DNA of 64,000 bases, from positions 1 to 64,000 of the forward strand of contig JASFYU010000066.1 of the NCBI GenBank assembly GCA_045046905.1, written 5' to 3'. The stretch is from JASFYU01 sp045046905. Lineage in GTDB: Bacteria > Bacteroidota > Bacteroidia > Flavobacteriales > Flavobacteriaceae. Under the pieces are notes generated by a model. It had not been told where the DNA came from and ran no database searches. It worked only from the letters and a program-made list of their open reading frames with translations. The position numbers and the translations under genes are program-made. Shown here in pieces: positions 9,690 through 20,003 of this stretch. Every line of letters begins with the position of its first letter. Within the stretch, counting starts at the first letter, position 1.

Positions 9690-9901
9690 ATAATCCCTAA
9701 TTGAGGGTTTAACCTGCCTATGGCGGCAGGTAGGTTCGAGGAGCTAGTCTCGAAATCAAAAAATGCTTTTCAAAAGCATGGCTTGTACGCTTCTTGTATC
9801 GAGCTAGTTTATTCCTACCAGTGGGTTTAATACCTCGATGCTTGCATCGAAATATTAAAGTTTGTTCCTTTTAATGCCTCGTATGCTTGCATTGAGCTAG
9901 T
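9690..9901 (+). repeat. mosaic intergenic repeat, copy G
   Basis: Begins with the head variant AATCCCTAATTGAGGGTTTAA, then a palindromic CCTGCC...GGCAGG module, then repeated tails of the type TACCTCG.TGCTTGCATCGA and GAGCTAGTTTA. It fills the gap between the two convergent genes ending at 9685 and 9902. Confidence 0.6.
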
Positions 9902-10942
9902 TTACTTTTCTTCCCTTATCAGGTGAATATACACCGGAAAATGATCGCTGTATCCGCCAGAGTAACTCCCCCCTGCGTAGGTACGAAAGGGGTAGCCCTT
10001 ATATCGGCCTTTTTTTGAGATTAGATAGGAAGGAATGAATATGCCAGCCTTCCAAAATCGATACCGATTATTTTCAGGCGCGATTAGATTTTCGGTAAAG
10101 AAAATCTGGTCGAATAAGTTCCATTTGTCACGATAGGCTAAAGAACCCATTCCTTTTTTATAAAGCTTTTCCATAGGGTTAAACAAATCACCTTTTTTTA
10201 GCTCGCTGATGCTACCTTTGGTTTTTAAAATCTTTTTAAAGCTATCGTTACTCGGGTCGTCATTATAATCGCCTAAAGAGATGATTTTTGCATGAACATC
10301 TAAACGGAGTATCGAATCAATAATGTGTTTGTTCAATTTGGCAGCGGCCAAGCGATTAGGTCGGCTTCGTGCTTCGCCACCACTTCGTGAAGGCCAGTGG
10401 TTGACTAGAATGTATATTTGTTCATCATCGAGTAGTCCCTTTACAACGAGTTGGTCACGGGTATAGTCACGCTCTTCATCTGTATTGAACAAGAGCAAAC
10501 GGTGACTTACAAAATCGATAGGAAGAAATGCGGCTTTCTTGTAAATTAGGGCCACATCGATACCGCGTTCATCAGGAGAATCAAAATGTACGATTCCGTA
10601 ATTTTTATCACGAAGCTTAGGATGTCTCACCAAATCCTCAATAACCTGTTTGTTCTCTACTTCACAAAGCCCAATAATATCGGGTGAAGTTTTTGTATAG
10701 TTAGCGCCAATTTCCGAAAGCACCATAGAGAGGTCGTTAATCTTTTTTTGGTATCGCACCAAGGTCCAATGGTCTTTTCCAGTAGGCGTACGATCATCGT
10801 CAAAAATTAGAGTGTCATTTTGTGTATCAAACAAATTCTCGACATTATAAAAAGCAATGCTGCGAATCGCATACTGTTTTTCTTGTTGAGCAGATGCTAG
10901 AAAGGCAATCAAAAAGTACCCAAACATGACATAAGCCCTCAT
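9902..10942 (-). CDS. secreted endonuclease/exonuclease/phosphatase (EEP) family protein
   Basis: 346 residues with an N-terminal signal peptide (cleavage after ...FLASAQ). The EEP fold is complete and all catalytic motifs are visible: Asn33 in FYNVENLFD, Glu94 in GLCEVEN, His182 in VNHWPSR, Asp225 and Asn227 in LGDYNDDP, Asp278 in NLFDQIF, and the terminal SDH at 332-334. This subfamily covers extracellular DNases, phosphodiesterases and phosphatases. It is divergently placed from a TonB receptor and DUF5689/lamin-tail lipoprotein, with a 103-nt gap containing a perfect palindrome, so joint regulation and a joint role in extracellular nucleic acid or phosphate acquisition are inferred. DNA, nucleotides or inositol phosphates are all possible substrates. 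Confidence 0.88.
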   Translation of the reverse strand: MRAYVMFGYFLIAFLASAQQEKQYAIRSIAFYNVENLFDTQNDTLIFDDDRTPTGKDHWTLVRYQKKINDLSMVLSEIGANYTKTSPDIIGLCEVENKQVIEDLVRHPKLRDKNYGIVHFDSPDERGIDVALIYKKAAFLPIDFVSHRLLLFNTDEERDYTRDQLVVKGLLDDEQIYILVNHWPSRSGGEARSRPNRLAAAKLNKHIIDSILRLDVHAKIISLGDYNDDPSNDSFKKILKTKGSISELKKGDLFNPMEKLYKKGMGSLAYRDKWNLFDQIFFTENLIAPENNRYRFWKAGIFIPSYLISKKGRYKGYPFRTYAGGSYSGGYSDHFPVYIHLIREEK

Positions 10943-10971
10943 ATGTTCTTTTTTTTAAAATAACAAAAAAA

Positions 10972-11008
10972 TAGTAATAATTCTATATATAGTATAGAAT
11001 TATTACTA
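10972..11008. promoter_or_regulatory. perfect inverted repeat in divergent promoter region
   Basis: Two perfectly complementary 16-nt arms (10972-10987 and 10993-11008; TAGTAATAATTCTATA and its complement) flank a 5-nt centre TATAG. It sits between the divergent nuclease and receptor genes, 37 nt before the receptor ATG. It is followed at 11010-11040 by a second dyad with ATTGGTA/TACCAAT outer arms and a TAGTA/TACTA inner pair; the half-site AGTAAT recurs in both. There is no T-run that would make it a terminator on either strand, so an operator is the simplest reading. Confidence 0.55.
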
Positions 11009-11045
11009 CATTGGTAGTAATTGATACTAACCATACCAATTTACA

Positions 11046-13775
11046 ATGCGATTTTGTATCGTTTTCTTTCTATTAATGTTTGTTCCGAAATTGGGCACTG
11101 CCCAAGAAATGTCAAAAATTTTTGGCGTAATTCTCAATAGTTTGTCTCAAGAACCTATGGCAAACATTTTGGTAACTATTGAGGGAAACCCTTTTTCAAT
11201 GCGAACAAACCTCGATGGAGCCTTCGAATTTACGGTTTCATTGATCGGGGGGCATATTTTGAATATCTCGTTAACCGACTATATCACGAGAAGAATTCCT
11301 GTAGATTTTGAAAATAAACCCTTGAATATTGGAATCCTTTATCTCGAAAGAGATTTTACCATTGAAAAAACCGATAACCTGATTACACTTACTGATTCAG
11401 AACTGTTAGACGATGAAGTCGGCTCCAATACTTCAGGTCTTTTGCAAGCGACTCGTGATGTTTTCTTGAAGCGTGCCGCCTTTGATTTTGGGCAGGCATT
11501 TTTTAGAGTTCGTGGGTATGATTCGCAAAACGGGAAAGTGCTTATTAACGGAATTCCTATGAATAAATTCTTCGATGGTCGACCCCATTGGAACAATTGG
11601 GGCGGACTAAATGATGTTACCCGAAATCAACAGTTCACCCATGGGCTCGATGCTTCTGACTTCACTTTTGGGGGTATTTTGGGGAATACCAATATTGATA
11701 CAAGGCCGTCAGGGCTTCGCACTGGAACTCGTTTATCGACCTCAGTCTCGAATCGAACCTATGCCGGTAGATTAATGGCTACCTATACTTCTGGAGTACA
11801 AAAAAATGGTTTTACCTATTCCTTTTCAGGCTCTAGAAGGTGGGCAAAACAGGGGTATATCAAAGGCACTTTGTATGATGCACTTTCTTTTTTTGGAGCT
11901 ATGGAATATCAATTCGATACAAAGAATACCATTGTTTTTACAGGCATTTTTGCCAGTAATCGCCGGGGCCGTTCCTCTGCGATTACCGAAGAGGTTTTTG
12001 AATTGGTAGGTAAACAGTATAATCCATATTGGGGCGAACAGAAGGGTGAGATTCGGAATTCTAGAGAACGTAAAATTGTAGAGCCTATTGCAATGCTAAA
12101 CTATTTTTACGAATCAAAAAAATTCAGTGTAAATACGGGTATCGCTTATCAATCTGGGCGTAATGCGAGAAGTAGATTGGGATATTACAATGCGCCGAAC
12201 CCAGACCCGGCCTACTATAGGTATTTGCCAAGCTTTTATGTAAACAGTCCGATAGGAGCTAATTTTATAAGCGCCAATTTGGCCAAAGAAGGCTTTTTAA
12301 AAAATCCGCAGTTGAATTGGAGCCAAGTATATGGTGCAAATACTGATGGCACGGCGTCCTATGTTTTATATGACGATATCGCCGAGGATAAACAATGGAC
12401 CTTAAATACCAACGGCAATTTTGAGATTAATGACCATTTGAAAACTGATTTTGGGCTGACCTATAAAAAACTCACTTCTGAGAACTATGCGAAAATACAC
12501 GATTTGTTCGGGGCTGATTTTCATATTGATATTGACCCATTCTCTAATACGATGAACAATATAAATGGCGAAGCCAAAAAAGGAAAAGGTGATACCTTTA
12601 ATTACCAGTATCAAATGAAGGCCACTAGTTTAGAGGCTTTTGCCCAGCTTCGGTATGATACGAACAAGTGGAACGCTTTTTTGTCGGGCAAGTATTCAAG
12701 CATCGAGTATCAACGCGAAGGCCAGTTTCAAAACGAACGGTTTTTAGAAAATTCTCTTGGTAAAAGTAAGGTCTTACAATTCTCCAATTACGGTGTTAAA
12801 GTGGGGTTTACTTATAAACTTACGGGCAGGCATTTGGTAAAAGGGCATGCTGCTTATATGACTAGATCACCAGTCTTACAGAATACGTTTATCAACCCAA
12901 GAGAGAATAACCAGATTGTTCCTGAAATTGAGAGCGAGTATATTTCCTCAGTCGATTTAAATTATTATATACGCTTGCCGAAACTTACAGGCAGGGTATC
13001 AGGCTTCTATACCCGTTTTCAGAATACTACCGATGTCAATTTCTTTTTTGTCGATGCAGGGGTAGGTTCAGACTTTGTACAAGAGGTATTGACCAATTTA
13101 GACAAATTGCATAAGGGTATCGAATTAGGGCTTGAATATCAGCTCTCTTCAGCAGTGAAATTGACTGCTGTGGCAGCCGTCGGAAAATATTTGTATGCCA
13201 GCGACCCCAATGTTGTTATAAATTTTGATACTGCCGGAGCCGAGGAAGATTTAATAAACCAGAAAGGGAATATAGATTTGGGTCTGGCCAAGATTAAAGG
13301 CTACAAATTAGCTCAAGGCCCACAAAGAGCTTTTGCATTTGGTATTGAATATCGTGACCCAAAGTATTGGTGGGTGAGTATGACGGCCAACTATTTGGCT
13401 GATAATTATGCTAATATTTCGACGATAACCAGAACACAGAGTTTTTATTTAGACCCCGAAACAGGGCAATCTTTTTCAGATGCGACTGATGAAAATGTAA
13501 AGGTGTTATTAGCCCAAAAGCCATTAGACAATTTTTATCTATTGAACCTTGTTGGAGGAAAATCATGGTTGAAAAAGGGGAGGTATATCAGTGTTTTCGC
13601 CAGTATAAACAATTTGTTCGATACCGTTTTTAGAACAGGGGGCTATGAACAAAGTAGAAATGGCAATTTCGGACAGTTACAGCGAGATAATTTAAGCGGC
13701 ACCCCATCTTTTGCTCCAAAATATTGGTATGGTTACGGACGTACATTTTTTTTAAATGTGGCATTTAGTTTCTGA
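11046..13775 (+). CDS. TonB-dependent receptor of the nuclease locus
   Basis: 909 residues. A signal peptide to about residue 19 (ending GTAQ), a carboxypeptidase-regulatory-like domain at about 23-100, a plug at about 110-225 (FFRVRGYDSQNGKVLINGIP), and a barrel to the C-terminal strand ending NVAFSF. The HWNNWGGLNDV phrase aligns with WSNWAGLSDV of the receptor at 5740. The gene is followed after 31 nt by a DUF5689/lamin-tail lipoprotein that occupies the place a SusD would take in a classic SusCD pair. Inference: it imports products that the lipoprotein binds and the divergent EEP enzyme releases. The start ATG is 37 nt from the palindrome. Confidence 0.92.
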   Translation: MRFCIVFFLLMFVPKLGTAQEMSKIFGVILNSLSQEPMANILVTIEGNPFSMRTNLDGAFEFTVSLIGGHILNISLTDYITRRIPVDFENKPLNIGILYLERDFTIEKTDNLITLTDSELLDDEVGSNTSGLLQATRDVFLKRAAFDFGQAFFRVRGYDSQNGKVLINGIPMNKFFDGRPHWNNWGGLNDVTRNQQFTHGLDASDFTFGGILGNTNIDTRPSGLRTGTRLSTSVSNRTYAGRLMATYTSGVQKNGFTYSFSGSRRWAKQGYIKGTLYDALSFFGAMEYQFDTKNTIVFTGIFASNRRGRSSAITEEVFELVGKQYNPYWGEQKGEIRNSRERKIVEPIAMLNYFYESKKFSVNTGIAYQSGRNARSRLGYYNAPNPDPAYYRYLPSFYVNSPIGANFISANLAKEGFLKNPQLNWSQVYGANTDGTASYVLYDDIAEDKQWTLNTNGNFEINDHLKTDFGLTYKKLTSENYAKIHDLFGADFHIDIDPFSNTMNNINGEAKKGKGDTFNYQYQMKATSLEAFAQLRYDTNKWNAFLSGKYSSIEYQREGQFQNERFLENSLGKSKVLQFSNYGVKVGFTYKLTGRHLVKGHAAYMTRSPVLQNTFINPRENNQIVPEIESEYISSVDLNYYIRLPKLTGRVSGFYTRFQNTTDVNFFFVDAGVGSDFVQEVLTNLDKLHKGIELGLEYQLSSAVKLTAVAAVGKYLYASDPNVVINFDTAGAEEDLINQKGNIDLGLAKIKGYKLAQGPQRAFAFGIEYRDPKYWWVSMTANYLADNYANISTITRTQSFYLDPETGQSFSDATDENVKVLLAQKPLDNFYLLNLVGGKSWLKKGRYISVFASINNLFDTVFRTGGYEQSRNGNFGQLQRDNLSGTPSFAPKYWYGYGRTFFLNVAFSF

Positions 13776-13806
13776 TTAAAAATCGAATAGATTGAACATA
13801 CTGCGA

Positions 13807-15180
13807 ATGAGAATAAAGACACATGATATAAAAATAGTTTTTGCAATAATGACTGCGGCATTGGTAATGAGTTGTGTCAAAGACCGAGATTTTGATGCGC
13901 TAAAAGGCATATGCAATTCAGATTTAATAACAAATGCGACCTACGCTGAGGTCAAAGATTTATATGTAGATAAAACCATACAAATTCAAGACGATTTGAT
14001 TATTGAAGTGTATGTCATTTCCTCTGACGAGGCGGGTAATTTTTTTAGCGTGTTACATTTTCAAGATAGTCCGTCGGATCCGAATGCGGGCTTTCAAATA
14101 GAAATAGACCTTCGCGATTCACATTTGTTTTATCCCGTGGGAAGTAAAATACTGATTAAATTAAAGGGCTTGTATCTAGGAAAAAGCAAAGATGTTTTCA
14201 AAATAGGAGGTGTATTTACCTCTTTCGGCACTATTTCGGTAGGCCGACTGCCCAGAGCTATACTAGATCAACATATTTATGTTTCATGTGACGCAGTGGT
14301 AGACATACGGCCTACCCCTGTTTCAATTGATAATCTACAGGAGAATATGACGAACACCCTTGTGCAATTTGATGCGCTTGAAATTATTGAGGAAGAATTA
14401 GGCTTGTCTTTTGCTATAGATCGGGAGGAGACCGAACGTACTTTAATCGATTGTAGTGACAATGAAATTACACTTGTGAATAGCGGTTTTTCAGATTTTA
14501 AGACCCAGACTCTGCCAAAGGGAAACGGTGCTATAATGGGCGTTTTAAAACGAAAAAATAACAATTATCAATTGGTCATCCGCAGTTTAGAGGATATTGA
14601 TTTTTCACAACAACGTTGTGAGGATCTGATTGATGAGTTTAGCTCTACGGCTATTTTTATATCTGAATTGGCGGATCCCGATAATAATAGAGCAGCTCGG
14701 TTTGTTGAACTTTATAATTTTAGTTCGGAGCCCTTAAGTTTAAAGGGATGGACATTTCGCCGATACACCAATGCCAATATAGAGATTAGTTCAATCATTG
14801 ATTTATCGGAATTAGTAATTGAATCAAAAACCGCTGTAGTGATTTCGCCCAAGGCTTCTGAATTTGAGGCGGTCTATGGTTTTTCTCCTGATCTGGGGGT
14901 TGGCACAAATAGTGCAGCTGATTCTAACGGTGATGATAATTTTGAACTGGTAGATCCTTTTGGAAACGTTATCGATGCATTTGGTGTTATTGGTGAAGAT
15001 GGTACGGGTACCAATCACGAATTTGAGGATGGCCGGGCAGTTCGAAATATCGAAATAAGTTCTGCAAACCCAATATACAATTTTAGTGAATGGAAGATTC
15101 ATAATGATTCAGGAGGTTCAGGTACTATTAATCAACCGCAATTCGCGCCTGATGATTTTAGCCCAGGAGAAAGAAATTGA
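13807..15180 (+). CDS. DUF5689 plus lamin-tail-domain lipoprotein
   Basis: About 457 residues from ATG 13807; an in-frame TTG at 13792 is less likely because it pushes the signal peptide inward. A lipobox ending ALVMSC gives a lipidated Cys. An OB-fold-like DUF5689 domain spans roughly residues 35-270 (NATYAEVKDLY ... IIGVLKRKNNNYQLVIRSLEDIDF-type ending). A lamin-tail domain follows at about 285-440 (FISELADPDNNRAARFVELYNFS; LKGWTFRRY). Lamin-tail plus OB-fold modules are known from extracellular nucleases such as ExeM-type enzymes, where they precede the EEP domain; here the enzyme domain is a separate divergent gene. The predicted role is a surface-exposed binding partner of the TonB receptor. 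Confidence 0.8.
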   Translation: MRIKTHDIKIVFAIMTAALVMSCVKDRDFDALKGICNSDLITNATYAEVKDLYVDKTIQIQDDLIIEVYVISSDEAGNFFSVLHFQDSPSDPNAGFQIEIDLRDSHLFYPVGSKILIKLKGLYLGKSKDVFKIGGVFTSFGTISVGRLPRAILDQHIYVSCDAVVDIRPTPVSIDNLQENMTNTLVQFDALEIIEEELGLSFAIDREETERTLIDCSDNEITLVNSGFSDFKTQTLPKGNGAIMGVLKRKNNNYQLVIRSLEDIDFSQQRCEDLIDEFSSTAIFISELADPDNNRAARFVELYNFSSEPLSLKGWTFRRYTNANIEISSIIDLSELVIESKTAVVISPKASEFEAVYGFSPDLGVGTNSAADSNGDDNFELVDPFGNVIDAFGVIGEDGTGTNHEFEDGRAVRNIEISSANPIYNFSEWKIHNDSGGSGTINQPQFAPDDFSPGERN

Positions 15181-15544
15181 TATTTTAATAGGCAATAGTG
15201 AAAAAGCGATTGGCGATATTTTTGATTCCATCTCGTCCGACAACGTTCAAAATTCAATAAAAACTGACCTAGAGGGTTGTTAATAACTTTCTTCCACCCC
15301 ATCAAAAACACATCAAATAAACTAATATGGAAGTTAAGGAACTAGCTGAATTTAGAAGTTTGCCTTATTTCTTAAAAAAGAGCAATTCGGACTTGTATTC
15401 AATCTAATGTCACATGTGTCGGTGGTGGCCTGGTCGGTTAGTATCATATACCGAAGTCACACCTAATCGTATTATGCAATATACCCTAAGCGTAGGAATT
15501 ATTAACTTTTTGTCAACTATGCCTTGGTCTATTAGTTGAAAAGT
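15181..15544. other. intergenic region, no gene recognised
   Basis: About 360 nt after the lamin-tail gene. It holds only short open frames, among them a 26-codon one at 15327-15407 with no coding support, and no terminator or promoter I can defend. The right part passes into a mosaic repeat and the katG terminator. Confidence 0.5.
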
Positions 15545-15647
15545 AGCAATCAACAACCTCGACCCAAGCCCGCCTGACGTCATGAGCAGGCCTCGGGGAA
15601 CCTGCCTGCCTGCGGTAGGCAGGTTAAACCCTCAATGAGGGTTTAAA
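15545..15647 (-). repeat. mosaic intergenic repeat, copy H (minus orientation)
   Basis: Read on the minus strand: head palindrome AAACCCTCATTGAGGGTTT, then CCTGCCTACCGCAGGCAGG, then the tail CTTGGGTCGAGG.TTGTTGATT. It is the only clear copy in this orientation and lies directly downstream of the katG terminator, in the direction of katG transcription. Confidence 0.65.
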
Positions 15648-15674
15648 AAAAGGCGGTTCATTACTGAACCACCT
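15645..15674 (-). terminator. katG terminator
   Basis: Stem AGGxGGTTCA / TGAACCxCCT (15651-15674) with loop TTAC. On the minus strand it is followed by seven T. It lies about 45 nt past the katG stop. Confidence 0.8.
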
Positions 15675-15716
15675 TTCTTAAATTCAATTAAGCGTTTTTT
15701 TCAGCTTACCTTGAGA

Positions 15717-17984
<2,268 letters not shown>

Positions 17985-18069
17985 TTATTATAATATTACT
18001 TTACTTTTTGTGTTAAAACCTTGATTTGTATTATTTTAATATTGATAATATCTATACTACCAACTTTAC

Positions 18070-18333
18070 AACCTGAGTTCGACCTAAGATTTAATCTACA
18101 GAATACAAATAAAAGCTAAGATTTGAAATGGAAAATTTGAAGGAATATCTGGATATTTCAAAACTTTTACATGATAAGATTGCCTTTTATCTGTATTTCC
18201 TCCGGATTTGATGATTTTTTTCCACTTCTCGCCAAATTTCTTCAAATTAACCCGTTAGTCCTTCAAAAATTTAGCTTCGAATTGAATAAAAAAACAGCAA
18301 AACTGTAAACAAATCTTAGGTCGAACTCAGGTT
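18070..18333. mobile_element. MITE-like element with 23-bp perfect terminal inverted repeats
   Basis: Terminal arms at 18070-18092 and 18311-18333 are perfect 23-nt inverted copies (AACCTGAGTTCGACC... and its complement). The flanks show TAC on both sides (18067-18069 and 18334-18336), compatible with a 3-bp target duplication. The 218-nt interior has no transposase, only broken short frames (one from ATG 18128, one ending TAKL*), so it is non-autonomous or the remnant of an IS. It is inserted between the divergent katG and ankyrin genes. I cannot name the mobilising IS family. Confidence 0.7.
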
Positions 18334-18428
18334 TACAATGAAATACAACTTAAAATAACGTAGAAGCATAGACTAGAAAAATGATATTCCTATCAATGAT
18401 ATGGAGGGTTTTTTATACATTGATACCT

Positions 18429-18893
18429 ATGGAAAATACGGATACTTTTTTTAAGGCAATACGAAACGGTGATCATGCAGCTGTTCAGAAAATGTTGATT
18501 GTAAAACCTGATTTGGTAAATGCGAAAGATGAAAGAGGTTCGACTCCCTTGATTCTGGCCACCTACTATGACCAAGAGGAGATTGCCGACCTTTTATTGA
18601 ATTGCGGAGCGAAAATCGACGATGCTGATGCCTCGGGAAATACGGCATTAATGGGGGTCTGTTTTAAGGGTTTCGCCGCTCTTGCCAAAAATTTGATAGA
18701 ACGCGGCTCTAATGTGAATCAGCGAAATGCTATGGGGGCGAGCTGTTTGATTTATGCGGCGACTTTCAATAGGCTAGAGATTGCAAAATTGCTTATTGCC
18801 AAGGGAGCCGATCCCTCGGCAAAAGACAGTAGGGGCAATACCGCTTTGGATCATGCCAAGATGCAAGGTGTTTCGGAACTGATTCGTTTTTGA
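18429..18893 (+). CDS. ankyrin-repeat protein next to katG
   Basis: 154 residues from ATG 18429; a longer frame from ATG 18381 adds 16 residues of non-conserved hydrophobic sequence and is disfavoured. Four ankyrin repeats are visible, with the motifs GSTPLILATYYDQEEIADLLL, GNTALMGVCFKGFAALAKNLI, GASCLIYAATFNRLEIAKLLI and a final GNTALDHAK. Ankyrin repeats mediate protein binding. In Pseudomonas a periplasmic ankyrin protein beside a catalase gene supports catalase activity; here no signal peptide is seen, so a cytoplasmic KatG partner is the inference. The divergent arrangement with katG supports a functional link. Confidence 0.85.
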   Translation: MENTDTFFKAIRNGDHAAVQKMLIVKPDLVNAKDERGSTPLILATYYDQEEIADLLLNCGAKIDDADASGNTALMGVCFKGFAALAKNLIERGSNVNQRNAMGASCLIYAATFNRLEIAKLLIAKGADPSAKDSRGNTALDHAKMQGVSELIRF

Positions 18894-19220
18894 GCTCGTA
18901 ATTAAGAGAGAAAGGTGTTATTTAGGGTTCCATGGATCAACCATAGGTCGACCCTTATGAGGAACAGCAGCTACATAGGAAAAGATAAACTATCCGTATT
19001 TTCAATTTTATATGCTATATTGTTATAAACGAGAATTTTTCATAAGATTAGGGTACTAATACATATATGATTTAGGTCAATACCCTAGGGGTAAGCTTAC
19101 TTATCGAACAGACAGGCCTAGGAGGTATGAGAAATCTCAATTATTTCGATGCAAGTCTGCCCTCTGCAGGTAGGTATCTGAGTTAGACCCAGAGGTGTGG
19201 ATTAAGACAAAATACGTATA
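18894..19220. other. intergenic region with repeat fragment K
   Basis: 327 nt without a gene. A decayed piece of the mosaic repeat lies at 19140-19200 (TTTCGATGCAAG, CTGCCCTCTGCAGGTAGG). CAATACCCTAGGGGTAAGC at 19079-19097 is a short dyad. No exact TAnnTTTG box is seen before the next gene. Confidence 0.45.
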
Positions 19221-20003
19221 ATGCTCAAGCAGAATCAACTACATATCGCTTTACTGCAATCGCCCCTGATTTGGGAAAACCCGGAGCAGAACAGGAATGT
19301 CTTTGCTCAAAAGATTGCTGGGCTTGATCCAAAAACCGATTTGATAATCCTACCTGAGATGTTTACGACGGGGTTTACGATGCAGCCGCAGCATATTCAT
19401 GCCGTAGCGGGTGAAAAAACCATTGCATGGATGCAGCAAATGGCCGTAGAAAAAAATGTGGCCTTGCTGGGCAGTATTCCTTTTTTTGAAAATGAGGCCT
19501 ATACCAATAGACTTTTCTTTGTACATCAAGATGGAAGCTATCAGTACTATGACAAACGCCATACCTTTACCTTGGCCGGAGAGGATAAGGTATACAGGGC
19601 AGGAACCGAGAAATTAATCGTTGATTATAAAGGATTCAAGATCTGCCCCTTAATCTGTTATGACCTTCGGTTTCCTGTTTGGTCGAGGAACATTGAGAAT
19701 TATGATGTCCTAATCTATGTGGCCAATTGGCCAAAACCGAGAATTACGGCTTGGGATGCTCTTTTAAAAGCCCGTGCCATTGAAAACATGGCCTATAGTA
19801 TTGGCGTCAATAGGGTGGGTAATGATAATGCAGGCAATGAATACCCAGGCCATTCAGCCGTATATGATTGTTTGGGCGAACGTAAGGTGTTCTCAAAGGA
19901 AGAAACTATACTGTATACTACATTGAGTAAATCGCATCTTGCAGCAATTAGAAACAAACTGAAGTTTTTAGATGATAGAGACGAATTTAATTGGTCATCC
20001 TGA
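19221..20003 (+). CDS. omega-amidase, nitrilase superfamily
   Basis: 260 residues. A carbon-nitrogen hydrolase of the YafV/Nit2 type that deamidates 2-oxoglutaramate and 2-oxosuccinamate, by-products of glutamine and asparagine transamination or methionine salvage. The catalytic triad is visible: Glu46 in LPEMFTTGF, Lys112 in YDKRHTF, Cys146 in ICYDLRFP. NWPKPR and GNEYPGHSAVY are typical of the subfamily. Its 3' end overlaps the convergent Ig-like lipoprotein gene by 17 nt. Confidence 0.92.
   Translation: MLKQNQLHIALLQSPLIWENPEQNRNVFAQKIAGLDPKTDLIILPEMFTTGFTMQPQHIHAVAGEKTIAWMQQMAVEKNVALLGSIPFFENEAYTNRLFFVHQDGSYQYYDKRHTFTLAGEDKVYRAGTEKLIVDYKGFKICPLICYDLRFPVWSRNIENYDVLIYVANWPKPRITAWDALLKARAIENMAYSIGVNRVGNDNAGNEYPGHSAVYDCLGERKVFSKEETILYTTLSKSHLAAIRNKLKFLDDRDEFNWSS

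Noticed and set aside
15086..15283. 65-codon frame overlapping the end of the lamin-tail gene
   Set aside because: Its first half is the shifted frame of the lamin-tail gene and the second half has no support.
15327..15407. 26-codon ORF in the gap before katG
   Set aside because: Too short, no membrane or binding pattern, no neighbouring promoter.
18128..18310. transposase fragment inside the 264-bp element
   Set aside because: Two short frames (MENLKEYLDIS... and ...ELNKKTAKL) do not match a transposase family I can name; kept only as interior of the MITE-like element.
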